A stretch of DNA of 64,000 nucleotides from an uncultured Eggerthella sp. (GCA_958431815.1 CAUASB010000002.1:124001-188000); one strand, 5' to 3'. Positions 25,936 through 34,926 are shown, counted from the stretch's first letter. Translations and numbers: made by a program. Notes: generated by a model from the sequence alone, not told the origin.

Positions 25936-27048
25936 CTACTTAAGTCGGTCAACGAACCAATCTGCCATCGACACCAAAAGGTCGCGCATCTTCGATTCGG
26001 GCAGGATCTTCGCAAGGCGCTCTTCAGCGTTGGCGGTAAGCTTTTCCGCATAAGCACGGGCATAATCGATGCTGCCTGCTTCGCGCATGATGGAAACTGC
26101 TTCCTCCAAAACCGCCGGATCCGTTTCCTTCGAGGAAAGAATCTCTACCAAGCGGTCCCGCTTCGGGGTGTTCTGCAGCGCGTGAACCACCACAAGCGTG
26201 CGCTTGCCTTCGGTGATGTCACTGCGATAGTCTTTTTCTTTTGCTTCCTTGGTACCAACCAGGTTAAGCAGGTCGTCCTGAATCTGGAATGCAAGGCCGG
26301 TATCCAAACCGTAGGCGCGAAGACCTTCGATCTGCTCTTCAGTGCCGCCGCCAACCATGGCGCCAACAGCCAGAGGTACCGCGCCGGAATAATGGGCGGT
26401 TTTGTGCGTTGCCATAACCAGATAGTCTTCAGGCGTGATGTCATAGCGGCCATCACGTGCCCAACCGATGTCGAGCGCCTGGCCTTCCACCGTGCTCTGC
26501 GCCATGGAAACCAGCTCTATTGCAACACGAACTTTCATGGAATCGGAAAGCAGCGGATCGCGCATAACGATACCGTTGACGATGGAAAGCGCCAAGTCGC
26601 CAGCATTGATGGCCAAACCTTCGCCCTGGGTAAGGTGCATGCAGGGCTCGCCGCGGCGCAGGCTTGCCTCGTCGGCAATGTCGTCATGGATAAGGGCGGC
26701 TGTATGGAAATGCTCAATTGCCGCCGATGCGGAAAACGCCTGGCGGATATCGCCTCCCACAGCCGCACACGCCGCCACGCAGATAAGCGGACGATGGCGC
26801 TTGCCGCCGTTTTCGCTGTACTTGGTAAGCGGAGTGTACAGGTACTTGTCCATATCGGGATGGCTACCCGTAGGAATGAACGTATTGATGATGGTTCCGA
26901 CTTTGCCCGCATAGCGGTTCAAGTACGACTCGAACAGAGCAGGAGAGCCTGGCTCGACAGAAGCGTCTTCTGTTTTGCAGTAAGCCTCGAAATCCTCAAT
27001 GTCTTTCACAATTTGGGGATCCTGCATGTAAGGTGCGATGTCAGTCAT
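25936..27048 (-). CDS. Polyprenyl (trans-isoprenyl) diphosphate synthase
   Basis: Elongates allylic diphosphates with isopentenyl diphosphate. Family motifs are all present in the 370-residue protein: GGKRHRP at 81-87, the first Asp-rich motif DDIAD at 122-126 with RRGEP shortly after, THKTAHYSGA near 215, and the second Asp-rich motif FQIQDDLLN near 250. Chain length cannot be fixed by eye, although a menaquinone side chain or C15-C20 product is likely. The start is ATG 27046-27048 with a GGAAAG upstream. Soluble or peripheral on the membrane. Confidence 0.93.
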   Translation of the reverse strand: MTDIAPYMQDPQIVKDIEDFEAYCKTEDASVEPGSPALFESYLNRYAGKVGTIINTFIPTGSHPDMDKYLYTPLTKYSENGGKRHRPLICVAACAAVGGDIRQAFSASAAIEHFHTAALIHDDIADEASLRRGEPCMHLTQGEGLAINAGDLALSIVNGIVMRDPLLSDSMKVRVAIELVSMAQSTVEGQALDIGWARDGRYDITPEDYLVMATHKTAHYSGAVPLAVGAMVGGGTEEQIEGLRAYGLDTGLAFQIQDDLLNLVGTKEAKEKDYRSDITEGKRTLVVVHALQNTPKRDRLVEILSSKETDPAVLEEAVSIMREAGSIDYARAYAEKLTANAEERLAKILPESKMRDLLVSMADWFVDRLK

Positions 27049-27118
27049 CTTCAACGCTTTCCGCTTGACGCTTTCTATGCAACGCCTTGGCACAAGCCAA
27101 GGACAAGTAATTCAGAAC

Positions 27119-27203
27119 TGGTAGGAGCGGTGGGACTCGAACCCACAAACCCGAAGGTGGCGGATTTTAAGTCCGCTGTGTATGCCAATTCCACCACGCT
27201 CCC
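27119..27203 (-). tRNA. tRNA-Leu (anticodon TAA)
   Basis: The minus strand folds as a class II tRNA: acceptor GGGAGCG/CGCTCCT (one G-U pair), D-arm TGGTGGAATTGGCA, anticodon stem GCGGA/TCCGC with loop CTTAAAA (anticodon TAA, plus-strand 27167-27169), a long variable arm, and T-arm GTGGGTTCGAGTCCCAC. ACCA is encoded at the 3' end. Confidence 0.97.
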
Positions 27204-27244
27204 ATGGTACCCCTAAGGGCAAGCGCTACCATCATAGCAAAAAT

Positions 27245-27268
27245 AACCCCCAACGCACGGTTGAGGGT
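27245..27268 (-). terminator. ppx terminator
   Basis: On the minus strand AACCCTCAACC, a 4-nt loop and GTTGGGGGTT are followed by ATTTTTG. It lies 54 bp after the ppx stop and before tRNA-Leu. Confidence 0.75.
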
Positions 27269-27321
27269 TGTTCACCAGAAAAGTCTTTTCAAAGGGCGCA
27301 TGCCCATGTTACCGTTTTGTG

Positions 27322-28275
27322 CTATATCCCCTGCTCATAGGCATCAAGAATCAGCCCCTGCAAAATGTCGGATTCGCTGACCGTGAAGCTTTTGCACCCG
27401 GCAGCTGTTAAAACCTCCAGCAAAATGCCCAAACCGGCAACAATCACCGAAGCGCGCTCGGGCTGTAAACCAACCACCTGCTTGCGCTCGGCCAAAGGCA
27501 ACGCACGAAGACGATCGTAGAGCTCCTGCAGGGTTTCAAGCGAAACAGTAGAGCCATCAACCTCAGAAGAGTCGTACACCTTCATCTTCTTGTGCATGGA
27601 AACCACACTGGTTGCGGTACCGGCAACGGCAACGATGCGATCGATGGCAATGCCGCTGTTGCGCGCACCTTCGAAATAGGGGGCAAATTGCTCACGTGCC
27701 CAAGCCCGGGCAGCAGCGCATTCCTCTTCCGAAGGCGGATCGGAAACGTAAAAGCGCTCGGTTACGCGACGACACCCAATGTTAAAGGAATGGGAACGGG
27801 CAGGCTCCTTACCGCCAACGCCCATCACCACTTCCGTGGAACCGCCGCCGATGTCGGCAACCAGAAGGTTTTCCCCTTCGTAGCCGCGGGCAGCGCCGCG
27901 AAACGAAAGCGCTGCTTCCCTGTTGCCCTCGATAACCGAAAGCTCCACGCCCAACTCGCGCAGCTTTCCCACCAACTCCGCCGAATTGCTTGCATCGCGC
28001 GAAGCGCTGGTTGCCACCGCAACGATGGGGATGGTGGGATGTTCGTCGGTTTTATAGCCGTTGACGATATCGATGTACTCGCCGATTTTCACCACCACAC
28101 GTTCGATGGCGTCTTCCTGCAAAATGCCGGTTTTATCCACGCCGACACCAAGGTTGGTGATAGCGCAACGGCGCTCCAGTTCAACCAGTGCGCCGTTTCG
28201 AACCTCTGCCAACAACAATCGGCACGTAACCGTGCCGATGTCGAAAGCTGCAATACGTTGTGCCTTAGTGGCCAT
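27322..28275 (-). CDS. ppx: Ppx/GppA-family phosphatase
   Basis: An exopolyphosphatase or pppGpp phosphatase with an ASKHA fold, 317 residues, short form without the C-terminal HD extension. The phosphate-1 motif is AAFDIGTVTCRLLLAEV at residues 9-25, Glu in VIEGNREAALSFRGA near 130, and phosphate-2 LLVADIGGGSTEVVMG near 145. VAVAGTATSVVS near 220 is also typical. It overlaps the FtsB-like gene upstream by 11 bp, a pairing common in actinobacteria, where divIC/ftsB sits before ppx. Confidence 0.93.
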   Translation of the reverse strand: MATKAQRIAAFDIGTVTCRLLLAEVRNGALVELERRCAITNLGVGVDKTGILQEDAIERVVVKIGEYIDIVNGYKTDEHPTIPIVAVATSASRDASNSAELVGKLRELGVELSVIEGNREAALSFRGAARGYEGENLLVADIGGGSTEVVMGVGGKEPARSHSFNIGCRRVTERFYVSDPPSEEECAAARAWAREQFAPYFEGARNSGIAIDRIVAVAGTATSVVSMHKKMKVYDSSEVDGSTVSLETLQELYDRLRALPLAERKQVVGLQPERASVIVAGLGILLEVLTAAGCKSFTVSESDILQGLILDAYEQGI

Positions 28276-29425
28276 AGCCGAAAATCACATCCAATATGCC
28301 TGAATACCACGTGTCAGGGGCAGCTACGCTTCCTGCAGGAATGGAATACACACGACTATTGGAACGGGTACTGTCGGTTGAAGAGGTAACCCCCTCGACC
28401 GAAACAACATGCTCTCCGGGACGTATCCACCCAAGCTCGGAACGAGCATAATCTTCAATGCCCGCATCGGTATTCAGGTAATCTACCTGGTTTTGCATCT
28501 GCGTGTTGTATTCCTGCAGCGCATCGTATTCAGCCTGAAGCTGCTGCAGCTGACGCGTTTCGTTGTAATAGTTCTGACACGAGGGGTACAGCATCACCAC
28601 AGCAAAGGCAACGGCAACGAAAGCAACAACAGTGCGCGTCGCCCAAGCGGAAAGCGATCCGTTGAACGGCAGCGCAAAGGGCAGCGAAAAGCCCTTGCTG
28701 CGCTTCTTGTCGCCTTCGGCCATGGCACGTACCGACTTGCGCTGGCTTGCGCCCATGCGCATGTCGTACACCGCGGCACGGCTGCCTCGCTCTTGCTCCT
28801 CCATGCGGGCGCGGGCACGTTCGCGTGCGCCGATGGTGCGATCGAATTCCCTGTCGGCCTTAGCGGTGCGGAAACGCTTGCGAATTTCGTTCGAGAGGCT
28901 TTCGCTTTGCTTGCGCTGAGCTTGGCGGCGCGATGCCTGCTCTTCTTCGCCTTCCGGCACATCGTCGAAACGGCGGCGGCTGGAGGTTTGCTCTGCCTGG
29001 GAGCGTCTGGCTCGATAGGGGGCATCGCTTTGCGCGGCATATCCACGACGCGCCTGCGCACGTGCATCAGAATAGCGCCTTTCACCTGCAGAAACAGATG
29101 AAGTATACCCTCTTCCTGCTCGCGGAGCATCGCTGCGATAAGTGCGAGCGGAACGACTAGAGGGACTCTGCTCCTGAAGGGAACCATGCAGGTACGCATA
29201 GTTTTCTTCCGCAAAACGGGAAGCAGAGGCGCTGCGATAAGCGCGAGCGCTGGAAACGCGTGGCGTATTCGACCGAGGAGCATGCTGCGGTGCGCCTTCC
29301 TGGCGCTCTTTGCTGTGGGCAGCATAAGCCCTGCGGGAAGCCGATGAGGGCGCAACAGTACGCGGCAAAGAACCCTCGCAGGCTTTTACCTCGTCGAACG
29401 AAAGAATGTTCGCTTGTTGCGTCAC
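28265..29425 (-). CDS. FtsB/DivIC-like septum protein with a long disordered N-terminus
   Basis: The C-terminal 125 residues form a septum formation initiator protein: one transmembrane helix near 262-280 (TVVAFVAVAFAVVMLYP), a coiled coil (YYNETRQLQQLQAEYDALQ then EYNTQMQNQVDYLNT), and the ARSELGWIRPGE motif. Such proteins link FtsL and FtsQ in the divisome. The first 260 residues are low-complexity, rich in Arg, Ser, Ala and Gln, with repeated SRRAY/SSRSARTYRS-like runs, and should be cytoplasmic and disordered. Typical FtsB is near 100-200 residues, so the N-terminus is unusually long. ATG at 29423-29425. Confidence 0.85.
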   Translation of the reverse strand: MTQQANILSFDEVKACEGSLPRTVAPSSASRRAYAAHSKERQEGAPQHAPRSNTPRVSSARAYRSASASRFAEENYAYLHGSLQEQSPSSRSARTYRSDAPRAGRGYTSSVSAGERRYSDARAQARRGYAAQSDAPYRARRSQAEQTSSRRRFDDVPEGEEEQASRRQAQRKQSESLSNEIRKRFRTAKADREFDRTIGARERARARMEEQERGSRAAVYDMRMGASQRKSVRAMAEGDKKRSKGFSLPFALPFNGSLSAWATRTVVAFVAVAFAVVMLYPSCQNYYNETRQLQQLQAEYDALQEYNTQMQNQVDYLNTDAGIEDYARSELGWIRPGEHVVSVEGVTSSTDSTRSNSRVYSIPAGSVAAPDTWYSGILDVIFGYGH

Positions 29426-29540
29426 GAAAAGAAGACCCCTTTAAGCATCGTAGTGTGATTGAGTAGTGCGAGTAATGCTTTGAAGCTCAACCACTATACC
29501 ACAGCAAAATGCTTCAAAAGGAGGGTTGATTAAAAGAAAG

Positions 29541-29563
29541 AAAGGCTGCATAATGCAGCCTTT
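29541..29563 (-). terminator. yebC terminator
   Basis: AAAGGCTGCATAATGCAGCCTTT is written here as the stem AAAGGCTGCA/TGCAGCCTTT with a 3-nt loop. On the minus strand it is followed by CTTTCTTTT. It lies 88 bp beyond the yebC stop; the rest of the 29426-29650 gap holds only the FtsB-gene leader. Confidence 0.75.
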
Positions 29564-29650
29564 CCCGTAACCGTTGCGCAACAGGAAAATCCCAGTTCAG
29601 CAACGAAAATGAAACTATAGAGGTCCCTATTTGGAAACCTTGTGGAAAGC

Positions 29651-30451
29651 CTATTCCTCTTCCTCGAGTGCAGCGGCGATTTCCTCGGTGATATCCATGG
29701 TGTGATATACGTTCTGAAGGTCTTCGAGCTCTTCCAGGCGGTCGACCAGGCGCATAACCTTCTTTGCATCGGCAACGGTTACCTGGGTAGGCGTGGTGGG
29801 CTCCATGATGAACTCAGCGCCCTTAACCTCGATGCCCTGCTCTTCCAGGCCCTTCTTAACCGTCATAAGATCGGAAGGAGCGGTGTAAACGATCCACTCG
29901 TCGCCGGCATCTTCGTAGTCGGAGCCGCCTGCTTCGGCAACCGCCATCATGAATTCATCTTCGTCAACGGCGTTTTCCTTGTCGGCTACCTTCTTCTGGT
30001 CAGACTTGATAACCTTCTCTACCAGAATCTGGCCCTTCTTCTCGAACTGGAAGGCAACAGAACCGGAGGTGCCCAGGTTGCCGCCGTGATGGTTGAAGGC
30101 AGCGCGAACATCGGCAGCGGTGCGGTTGCGGTTGTCGGTCAGAGCGTCGCAGTAGATGGCAACGCCGCAGGGGCCGTAGCCCTCGTATACAACCGTTTCG
30201 TAGTTGGCGGCATCTTTGCCAGAGCCAAATGCCTTGTCGATAGCGGTCTTGATCTTGTCCTTAGGCAGAGAGTAGCTCTTCGCCTTGTCGATAGCAGCTG
30301 CCAGGGAAGCGTTGTTTTCAGGGTTCGGGTCGCCGCCTTCCTTAGCCGCAACAGTGATGTTACGGGAAAGCTTGGAGAACAGTGCGGAGCGCTTAGCGTC
30401 CTGAGCTGCCTTGCGATGCTTGGTGGTTGCCCATTTAGAATGCCCTGACAT
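29651..30451 (-). CDS. yebC: YebC/PmpR-family protein
   Basis: A 266-residue member of the YebC/TACO1 family, begun by the signature MSGHSKWATTKHRKAAQDAKR. It includes NITVAAKEGGDPNPENNASL near residue 33, the VVYEGYGPCGVAIYCDALTDN segment near 88 and a Glu-rich C-terminus. Family members have been described as transcription regulators and, more recently, as factors relieving ribosome stalling at proline stretches. ATG 30449-30451. It is divergent from the trmH-like gene. Confidence 0.96.
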   Translation of the reverse strand: MSGHSKWATTKHRKAAQDAKRSALFSKLSRNITVAAKEGGDPNPENNASLAAAIDKAKSYSLPKDKIKTAIDKAFGSGKDAANYETVVYEGYGPCGVAIYCDALTDNRNRTAADVRAAFNHHGGNLGTSGSVAFQFEKKGQILVEKVIKSDQKKVADKENAVDEDEFMMAVAEAGGSDYEDAGDEWIVYTAPSDLMTVKKGLEEQGIEVKGAEFIMEPTTPTQVTVADAKKVMRLVDRLEELEDLQNVYHTMDITEEIAAALEEEE

Positions 30452-30544
30452 ATGTATACCTTTCCGTGGGTGATAATCCGACCCGATATTTTAGCACACT
30501 TGCCAAAATGGTGCTTGACAAGCCAAATCGCCCTGCTCCTTTTC

Positions 30545-30588
30545 AACGTATAATCGAAGAATCCGACCCCCGAATGCAAAGGAATCCC
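30545..30588 (+). promoter_or_regulatory. Possible promoter and leader of the trmH-like gene
   Basis: A perfect TATAAT at about 30550-30555 lies 33 bp before the start codon. A TTGACA is present further upstream (about 30516) but at too long a spacing, so the -35 is unresolved. AAAGGAATCCC supplies the ribosome site. Confidence 0.35.
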
Positions 30589-31461
30589 ATGGCCCTCATC
30601 GAACTTGAAACCTTGGAAGATGCACGCCTTCAGGTGTTTTCCCGCATGACCGATTCCGAGCTGCGCGACCCAAAGCAGCTGGTTGGCTTGCGCCTTGCGT
30701 GCGGAACCGAGATATCGGACGAGGGGCTGTTCATTGCTGAGTCGCGCAACGTGATCGACCGGGCCATGGATGCAGGGCTTACTCCCTTCGCCTTGCTTAC
30801 CGATAGGCGCTGGGCCGAACCGAGCGCGGAGCTTTTCGAGCGCATCGAATGCGCCAGCCCCGACACTCCCCTCTTCGTGGGCACGCGCCAACAAGTGCAG
30901 CAGCTTACCGGCTACGAACGCACGCGCGGGCCTTTGGCGGCGTTTCACCGCCCCGCCCTTCCGAGCGTGGAGAGCCTGTTGGCAGGCGCAACGCGCGTTG
31001 CCATCCTGGAAGACGTGACGAACTTCACCAACATCGGGGCCATCTTCCGCAGCGCGGCCGCACTGGGCATGGATGCCGTGCTGGTTACCCCCGGTTGCCA
31101 CGACCCGTTCTACCGTCGCGCTAACCGCGTTTCCATGGGCACGGTGTTCCAGGTGCCCTGGACGCGCATCGGCGCCGAACGCGATTGGGCAGCTGAAGGC
31201 GTTCCGCTGCTGAACAAGCTCGGCTTCACCGTTGCCGCGCTGGCGCTGGAAGACGATTCCGTAACCCTGCAAAACCCTCTAATCTCACAAGCGGAAAAGC
31301 TTGCCTTGGTATTGGGCACCGAAGGCGACGGCCTGGCACCCGCAACCATCGCCAATTGCAACTACACCGTGAAAATCCCCATGGCACACCATGTCGATTC
31401 CCTCAACGTTGCCGCAGCCAGCGCCGTAGCCTTCTGGGAAGTGCGTGGACAGTACCTGTAA
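30589..31461 (+). CDS. SpoU/TrmH-family RNA 2'-O-methyltransferase
   Basis: A SPOUT methyltransferase of 290 residues using S-adenosylmethionine to methylate ribose in tRNA or rRNA. The N-terminal substrate-binding part includes GLFIAESRNVIDRAM near residue 50. The knotted domain has motif 1 EDVTNFTNIGAIFRSAAALG near 142, motif 2 LVLGTEGDGLAP near 242, and motif 3 KIPMAHHVDSLNVAAASAVA near 262. The target nucleotide cannot be predicted. ATG 30589 follows AAAGGA; an in-frame upstream extension lacks a ribosome site. Confidence 0.92.
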   Translation: MALIELETLEDARLQVFSRMTDSELRDPKQLVGLRLACGTEISDEGLFIAESRNVIDRAMDAGLTPFALLTDRRWAEPSAELFERIECASPDTPLFVGTRQQVQQLTGYERTRGPLAAFHRPALPSVESLLAGATRVAILEDVTNFTNIGAIFRSAAALGMDAVLVTPGCHDPFYRRANRVSMGTVFQVPWTRIGAERDWAAEGVPLLNKLGFTVAALALEDDSVTLQNPLISQAEKLALVLGTEGDGLAPATIANCNYTVKIPMAHHVDSLNVAAASAVAFWEVRGQYL

Positions 31462-31472
31462 AAGCAGGGTAT

Positions 31473-31509
31473 AAAACGAGAGGACGGGTAAATCCCGTCC
31501 TCTCGTTTT
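31473..31509. terminator. Bidirectional terminator between trmH-like gene and porB
   Basis: AAAACGAGAGGACGGG (31473-31488) and CCCGTCCTCTCGTTTT (31494-31509) form a 16-bp perfect stem with a 5-nt loop. T-rich ends on both strands suit the convergent neighbours. Confidence 0.92.
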
Positions 31510-31610
31510 CTGTTTTTGCGGCAGGATCTACCGAATACCGCAGTATCCACTGGGCGCCGAATCGCAAAACCGCACTCTGCAGCAACCTCTTCCCGCAGAG
31601 TGCCTTGAAC

Positions 31611-32504
31611 CTATACCCAGTGCTCGCGCATATAAGCCCACTTCTTGTCGCGCTCCGCTTCGATTTGGGCAATATCCTCATCGGTAAGCGCTTTGAATCG
31701 ACCTTGGTGCTTCAAATAATCGTGCACTGAAGTGAATTCCTTCGGGTTGCGGTTCAACCTGAACGCGCCGTCCTCGTATTCCGCCAAATACCACAGGCCG
31801 CAATCGACGATATCCTTCGCCACCTCGATCGTCTCGTCGACGCCGCAGCCCCATCCGGTTGGGCACGGGGCAATAACGTGGATGTACTTGGTGCCCTTGA
31901 TGCTGGCGGCTTTTTCCACCTTGCGGATGAAATCGTTCAGATAGCCGACCGATGCCGTGGCCGCATAGGGAATGCCGTGAGCCGCCACGATTTCGAACAT
32001 GTTCTTCTTCTGTGTAAGGCAGCCACGCGTGGTGCCTGCTACCGGCGTGGTGGTGGTTTTGGCGCCGAACGGGGTAAGCGAGCTTTTCTGGATGCCCGTG
32101 TTCATGTACGCCTCGTTGTCGTAGCAGATGTAAATCACGTTGTCGTTGCGGTCGATGGTGCCGGAAAGCGCCTGCAAGCCGATGTCCGCCGTGCCGCCAT
32201 CGCCTGCGAAACCGACAACCGTGTATTCGCTTGGATCTTTGCCTTGCGCTTTCAAGCCAACCTCGATACCGGAAATAACCGATGAGGTTGCCGCGAACGG
32301 CGTGATCATCGCATTGTTCGAAAAGCTCAGCTGAGGGAAGTTGAAGCCGGTTGCGCTCATGCAGCCAGCCGGAAGCGCCGCAACCGCGTTAGGACCCAGC
32401 ACTTTCAAGGCATGGCGCACAACCAGCGAACCACCGCAGCCGGCGCATGCCTTATGCCCGAAGAAGAATTCGTCGTCGGTAATGTTCTTTGCATTGATAG
32501 CCAT
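31611..32504 (-). CDS. porB: 2-oxoacid:ferredoxin oxidoreductase, beta subunit
   Basis: The thiamine diphosphate-binding subunit of a PFOR-type enzyme, 297 residues. It has the iron-sulfur/TPP N-terminus GHKACAGCGGSLVVRHAL near residue 16, PAGCMSATG near 45, the TPP motif GDGGTADIGLQAL near 100 followed by NEAYMNTGIQ near 125, and PTGWGCG near 216. It catalyses oxidative decarboxylation of a 2-oxoacid to acyl-CoA with reduction of ferredoxin, or the reverse. Its ATG immediately follows the porA stop. Oxygen-sensitive enzymes like this fit an anaerobe. Confidence 0.93.
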   Translation of the reverse strand: MAINAKNITDDEFFFGHKACAGCGGSLVVRHALKVLGPNAVAALPAGCMSATGFNFPQLSFSNNAMITPFAATSSVISGIEVGLKAQGKDPSEYTVVGFAGDGGTADIGLQALSGTIDRNDNVIYICYDNEAYMNTGIQKSSLTPFGAKTTTTPVAGTTRGCLTQKKNMFEIVAAHGIPYAATASVGYLNDFIRKVEKAASIKGTKYIHVIAPCPTGWGCGVDETIEVAKDIVDCGLWYLAEYEDGAFRLNRNPKEFTSVHDYLKHQGRFKALTDEDIAQIEAERDKKWAYMREHWV

Positions 32505-33709
32505 TACGCAACCCCTTCCTTGCCCAGCTCATCGGCGGGAGAGTCGACGCCAAGAAACGACACGCGTGGGCCGGAGTATTCCCCGACGGCAAGCTTTGCC
32601 AGGCATCGATACATTCCGTTCATCTGAGCAACGGAGATGTCGTCGCCGCCCAAACCTCCAACGAAGTTGAGCGCCGGCACCAAGATGCCTGCTTGCTGCA
32701 AGGCGGAATTCACATTGGTGAACACCGTGCCCTCTGCGCCGAAAGACACGTCTTTCTCCAAAACGGCAATCGCTTTCGCGCCTTCAAGTGCCTGTGCAAT
32801 CTGTTTATAGGGCATGGGACGCACATAGCGAATGCGCAGCATGCCCGCCTTCACGCCCTGGGCACGAAGAGTGTCGACCGTGCTACGAGCCAGCCCGGCG
32901 ATCGAGCCCAACGTTACCAACACGATATCGGCATCGTCGCATTGGTACGCTTCGACCATCCCCGGATACGATCGACCCATAATTTCAGCGAAGCGAGCCT
33001 CGACCTTTTCCACCACATCGACGGCATCTTCCATATCGTGATGGGCGTAATACTTGAAGTAGCGGTTGTATTCGGGCCCCGCCGAATACCCGATGTTCAC
33101 CGGGTTTTCGAAGTCGAAACGGTTCGTGGTTTTATACGGAGGCAGGAAGGCATCCGCTTGTTCCGCATCGGGAATATCAACCATTTCATAGGTGTGGGTA
33201 AGGGCGAAACCATCGATGTTCACCATGAAAGGCGTCATGACGGCAGGATCCTCGGCAATCGCATAGGCCATCAGGGCCATATCGAGCGCTTCCTGGTTGG
33301 TGTCGGCATACGCCTGGATCCAGCCATGGTCGAGCAGGGCAAGCGAATCGCGCTGGTCGCCGTAAATGTTCCACGGAAGGGCCGTGGCGCGGTTTGCGTT
33401 CATCATCACAATGGGAAAGCGCCCGCCTGCCGCATAGGTAAGGCATTCGGCCATGTAGAGCAAGCCCTGACTGGACGTTGCCGTGAAGGTTCGCGCGCCC
33501 GTTGCCGCAGCGCCGATGCACGCAGAAAGCGCGGTATGCTCCGATTCAACATGCATGTACTCGGCATGAAGCCTTCCCGCTTCCACCATTTCGCTCAGGC
33601 GCTCCACAACAACCGTCTGCGGTGTGATGGGATAAGCGGAAATCACCTGAGGGCGGGCAAGGCGAACGCCTTCGGCAAACGCCTCGTCGCCTGATAGGAA
33701 CTTCTTCAT
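32504..33709 (-). CDS. porA: 2-oxoacid:ferredoxin oxidoreductase, alpha subunit
   Basis: The 401-residue subunit has the pyrimidine-binding domain with ISAYPITPQTVVVERLSEMVE near residue 22, HVESEHTALSACIGAAATGARTFTATSSQGLLYM near 52 and a transketolase C-terminal-like domain with VTLGSIAGLARSTVDTLRAQG near 265 and DVSFGAEGTVF near 325. The start MKKFLSGDEA at ATG 33707-33709 overlaps the porD stop as ATGA; a longer frame runs into porD. The four subunits should form one complex. Confidence 0.93.
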   Translation of the reverse strand: MKKFLSGDEAFAEGVRLARPQVISAYPITPQTVVVERLSEMVEAGRLHAEYMHVESEHTALSACIGAAATGARTFTATSSQGLLYMAECLTYAAGGRFPIVMMNANRATALPWNIYGDQRDSLALLDHGWIQAYADTNQEALDMALMAYAIAEDPAVMTPFMVNIDGFALTHTYEMVDIPDAEQADAFLPPYKTTNRFDFENPVNIGYSAGPEYNRYFKYYAHHDMEDAVDVVEKVEARFAEIMGRSYPGMVEAYQCDDADIVLVTLGSIAGLARSTVDTLRAQGVKAGMLRIRYVRPMPYKQIAQALEGAKAIAVLEKDVSFGAEGTVFTNVNSALQQAGILVPALNFVGGLGGDDISVAQMNGMYRCLAKLAVGEYSGPRVSFLGVDSPADELGKEGVA

Positions 33710-34209
33710 CAGCGCTGCCCCTTTCCTTCTTCGCTTTCCTGCGCAGCTTCGGCTGCCAACTTCGCCGCTTCTTCTTTGCGCGCCTGGCCTTCGGGCACCA
33801 TGGTTATCGCACCCGCCGCACATGCGCGGGCGCAAATGCCGCAGCCCTTGCAAAAGTCCAGGTCAAGAGCAACCGATGTGTCGGTGCGATTCGCCGGACA
33901 CGCCGCGCGGTCGTTGTCGGTCTTGAATACCGCACCATCAGGGCAGTACATATAGCATTTCAGGCAGCCTGTGCACTTCGATGGGTCGAACACGGGACGC
34001 TCGTTGCGCCACCCGGCGTTTTTCACCGTAAGATAGCCCGCAGCAAAACACGTACTGCGCGCGTATTCACGCGGGTCCAGGTCGCCAGATTGCAAAATGG
34101 GAATGCGTGCAGGACGGCGCCCCGCATATCCCTGGCGCAATTCGTTGCTGCTTTGCGCCCCAGGTGCACCATATCCTGCGGGAACAAGATTCGTATTTGA
34201 CGAGCTCAC
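33709..34209 (-). CDS. porD: 2-oxoacid:ferredoxin oxidoreductase, delta (ferredoxin) subunit
   Basis: A 166-residue subunit with two 4Fe-4S motifs, CTGCLKCYMYCPDG near residue 80 and CKGCGICARACAAG near 117, that carries electrons from the TPP site to free ferredoxin. A 70-residue N-terminal extension and a charged Ala/Glu-rich tail are longer than usual. I prefer GTG 34207-34209 (AGAGG 8 nt upstream) over TTG 34213-34215. It begins just behind the porG stop. Confidence 0.88.
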   Translation of the reverse strand: MSSSNTNLVPAGYGAPGAQSSNELRQGYAGRRPARIPILQSGDLDPREYARSTCFAAGYLTVKNAGWRNERPVFDPSKCTGCLKCYMYCPDGAVFKTDNDRAACPANRTDTSVALDLDFCKGCGICARACAAGAITMVPEGQARKEEAAKLAAEAAQESEEGKGQR

Positions 34210-34211
34210 GT

Positions 34212-34805
34212 TCAATTCCTCTCAAGCACCTTGTCAAACGCTTCGGGTACACCGATGATGTGTGCAGCTGCCTCTCCCCTTGTGAAGGAAGAGAACTCTG
34301 CAAGCACCGCTTCGATGATCGCGATGTTCTTGTCGTGCAGCTTTGCAGGCATGTACTCGCGGACGGAACGTTCGATGTTTTCCTTGGAAACGGCATCGTC
34401 AAGCGCGGTAATCGCCCCCAAGAACACCGTGTTGGGAATGGGTCTGCCAAGGATTTCCTGCGAAATGCCGTCTGCATCGATTGAAATGATGCGCGGATCT
34501 TTGAAATCTTGCAGGCTGTTCGCCAGAACCACACCGCCGGGCTTCAACTCCGATTCCCAGCCTTCGCCAATCAGCGTGTCATCGAGATACACCACGTAAT
34601 CGGCTTTGACAATAGCACTGCGGTCGCCTATTGGCTTGGTGTCTATCTTGGTAAAAGCCCTCATCGGGGCGCCGCGTCGTTCGGGCCCGAACGATGGGAA
34701 CGCCAACGCGTAGCAACCTTCGGGAAATGCACCGGCCGCCCCCAGAAGGCGCGCCGCCGTGAATGCCCCCTGGCCGCCGCGGCCGTGCCACAGTATCTCT
34801 TTCAC
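34212..34805 (-). CDS. porG: 2-oxoacid:ferredoxin oxidoreductase, gamma subunit
   Basis: A 197-residue subunit beginning MKEILWHGRGGQGAFTAARLL, the standard gamma-subunit signature, with FPSFGPERRGAPMRAF near residue 37 for CoA binding and the GRPIPNTVFLGAI segment near 120. It starts at GTG 34803-34805 with AAGGA upstream and is the first of the porGDAB set. The order gamma-delta-alpha-beta is the classical archaeal/anaerobe POR order. paaK precedes it by 121 bp on the same strand. Confidence 0.93.
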   Translation of the reverse strand: MKEILWHGRGGQGAFTAARLLGAAGAFPEGCYALAFPSFGPERRGAPMRAFTKIDTKPIGDRSAIVKADYVVYLDDTLIGEGWESELKPGGVVLANSLQDFKDPRIISIDADGISQEILGRPIPNTVFLGAITALDDAVSKENIERSVREYMPAKLHDKNIAIIEAVLAEFSSFTRGEAAAHIIGVPEAFDKVLERN

Positions 34806-34879
34806 GCTTTGTCCTTGTCTCTAATCGCAACAGCACAGCTTCTTGCGCTCTGCACCATAATGTCAAGAACAGACAGGCA

Positions 34880-34906
34880 AAGCCAGGCATACTGCCCGGC
34901 TTTGCC
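34880..34906 (-). terminator. Stem-loop between paaK and porG
   Basis: On the minus strand AAAGCCGGGCA and TGCCTGGCTTT pair over 10 of 11 bases with a 3-nt loop. No long T tract follows, so it could be a weak terminator or attenuator that lowers por expression relative to paaK. Confidence 0.45.
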
Positions 34907-34926
34907 CCTGCTGCTTTCAGTTTCGC

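Noticed and set aside
30139..31272. A long minus-strand frame opposite the trmH-like gene.
   Set aside because: It spans the divergent promoter region and then overlaps yebC in another frame; both neighbours are clear genes, so it is a shadow.
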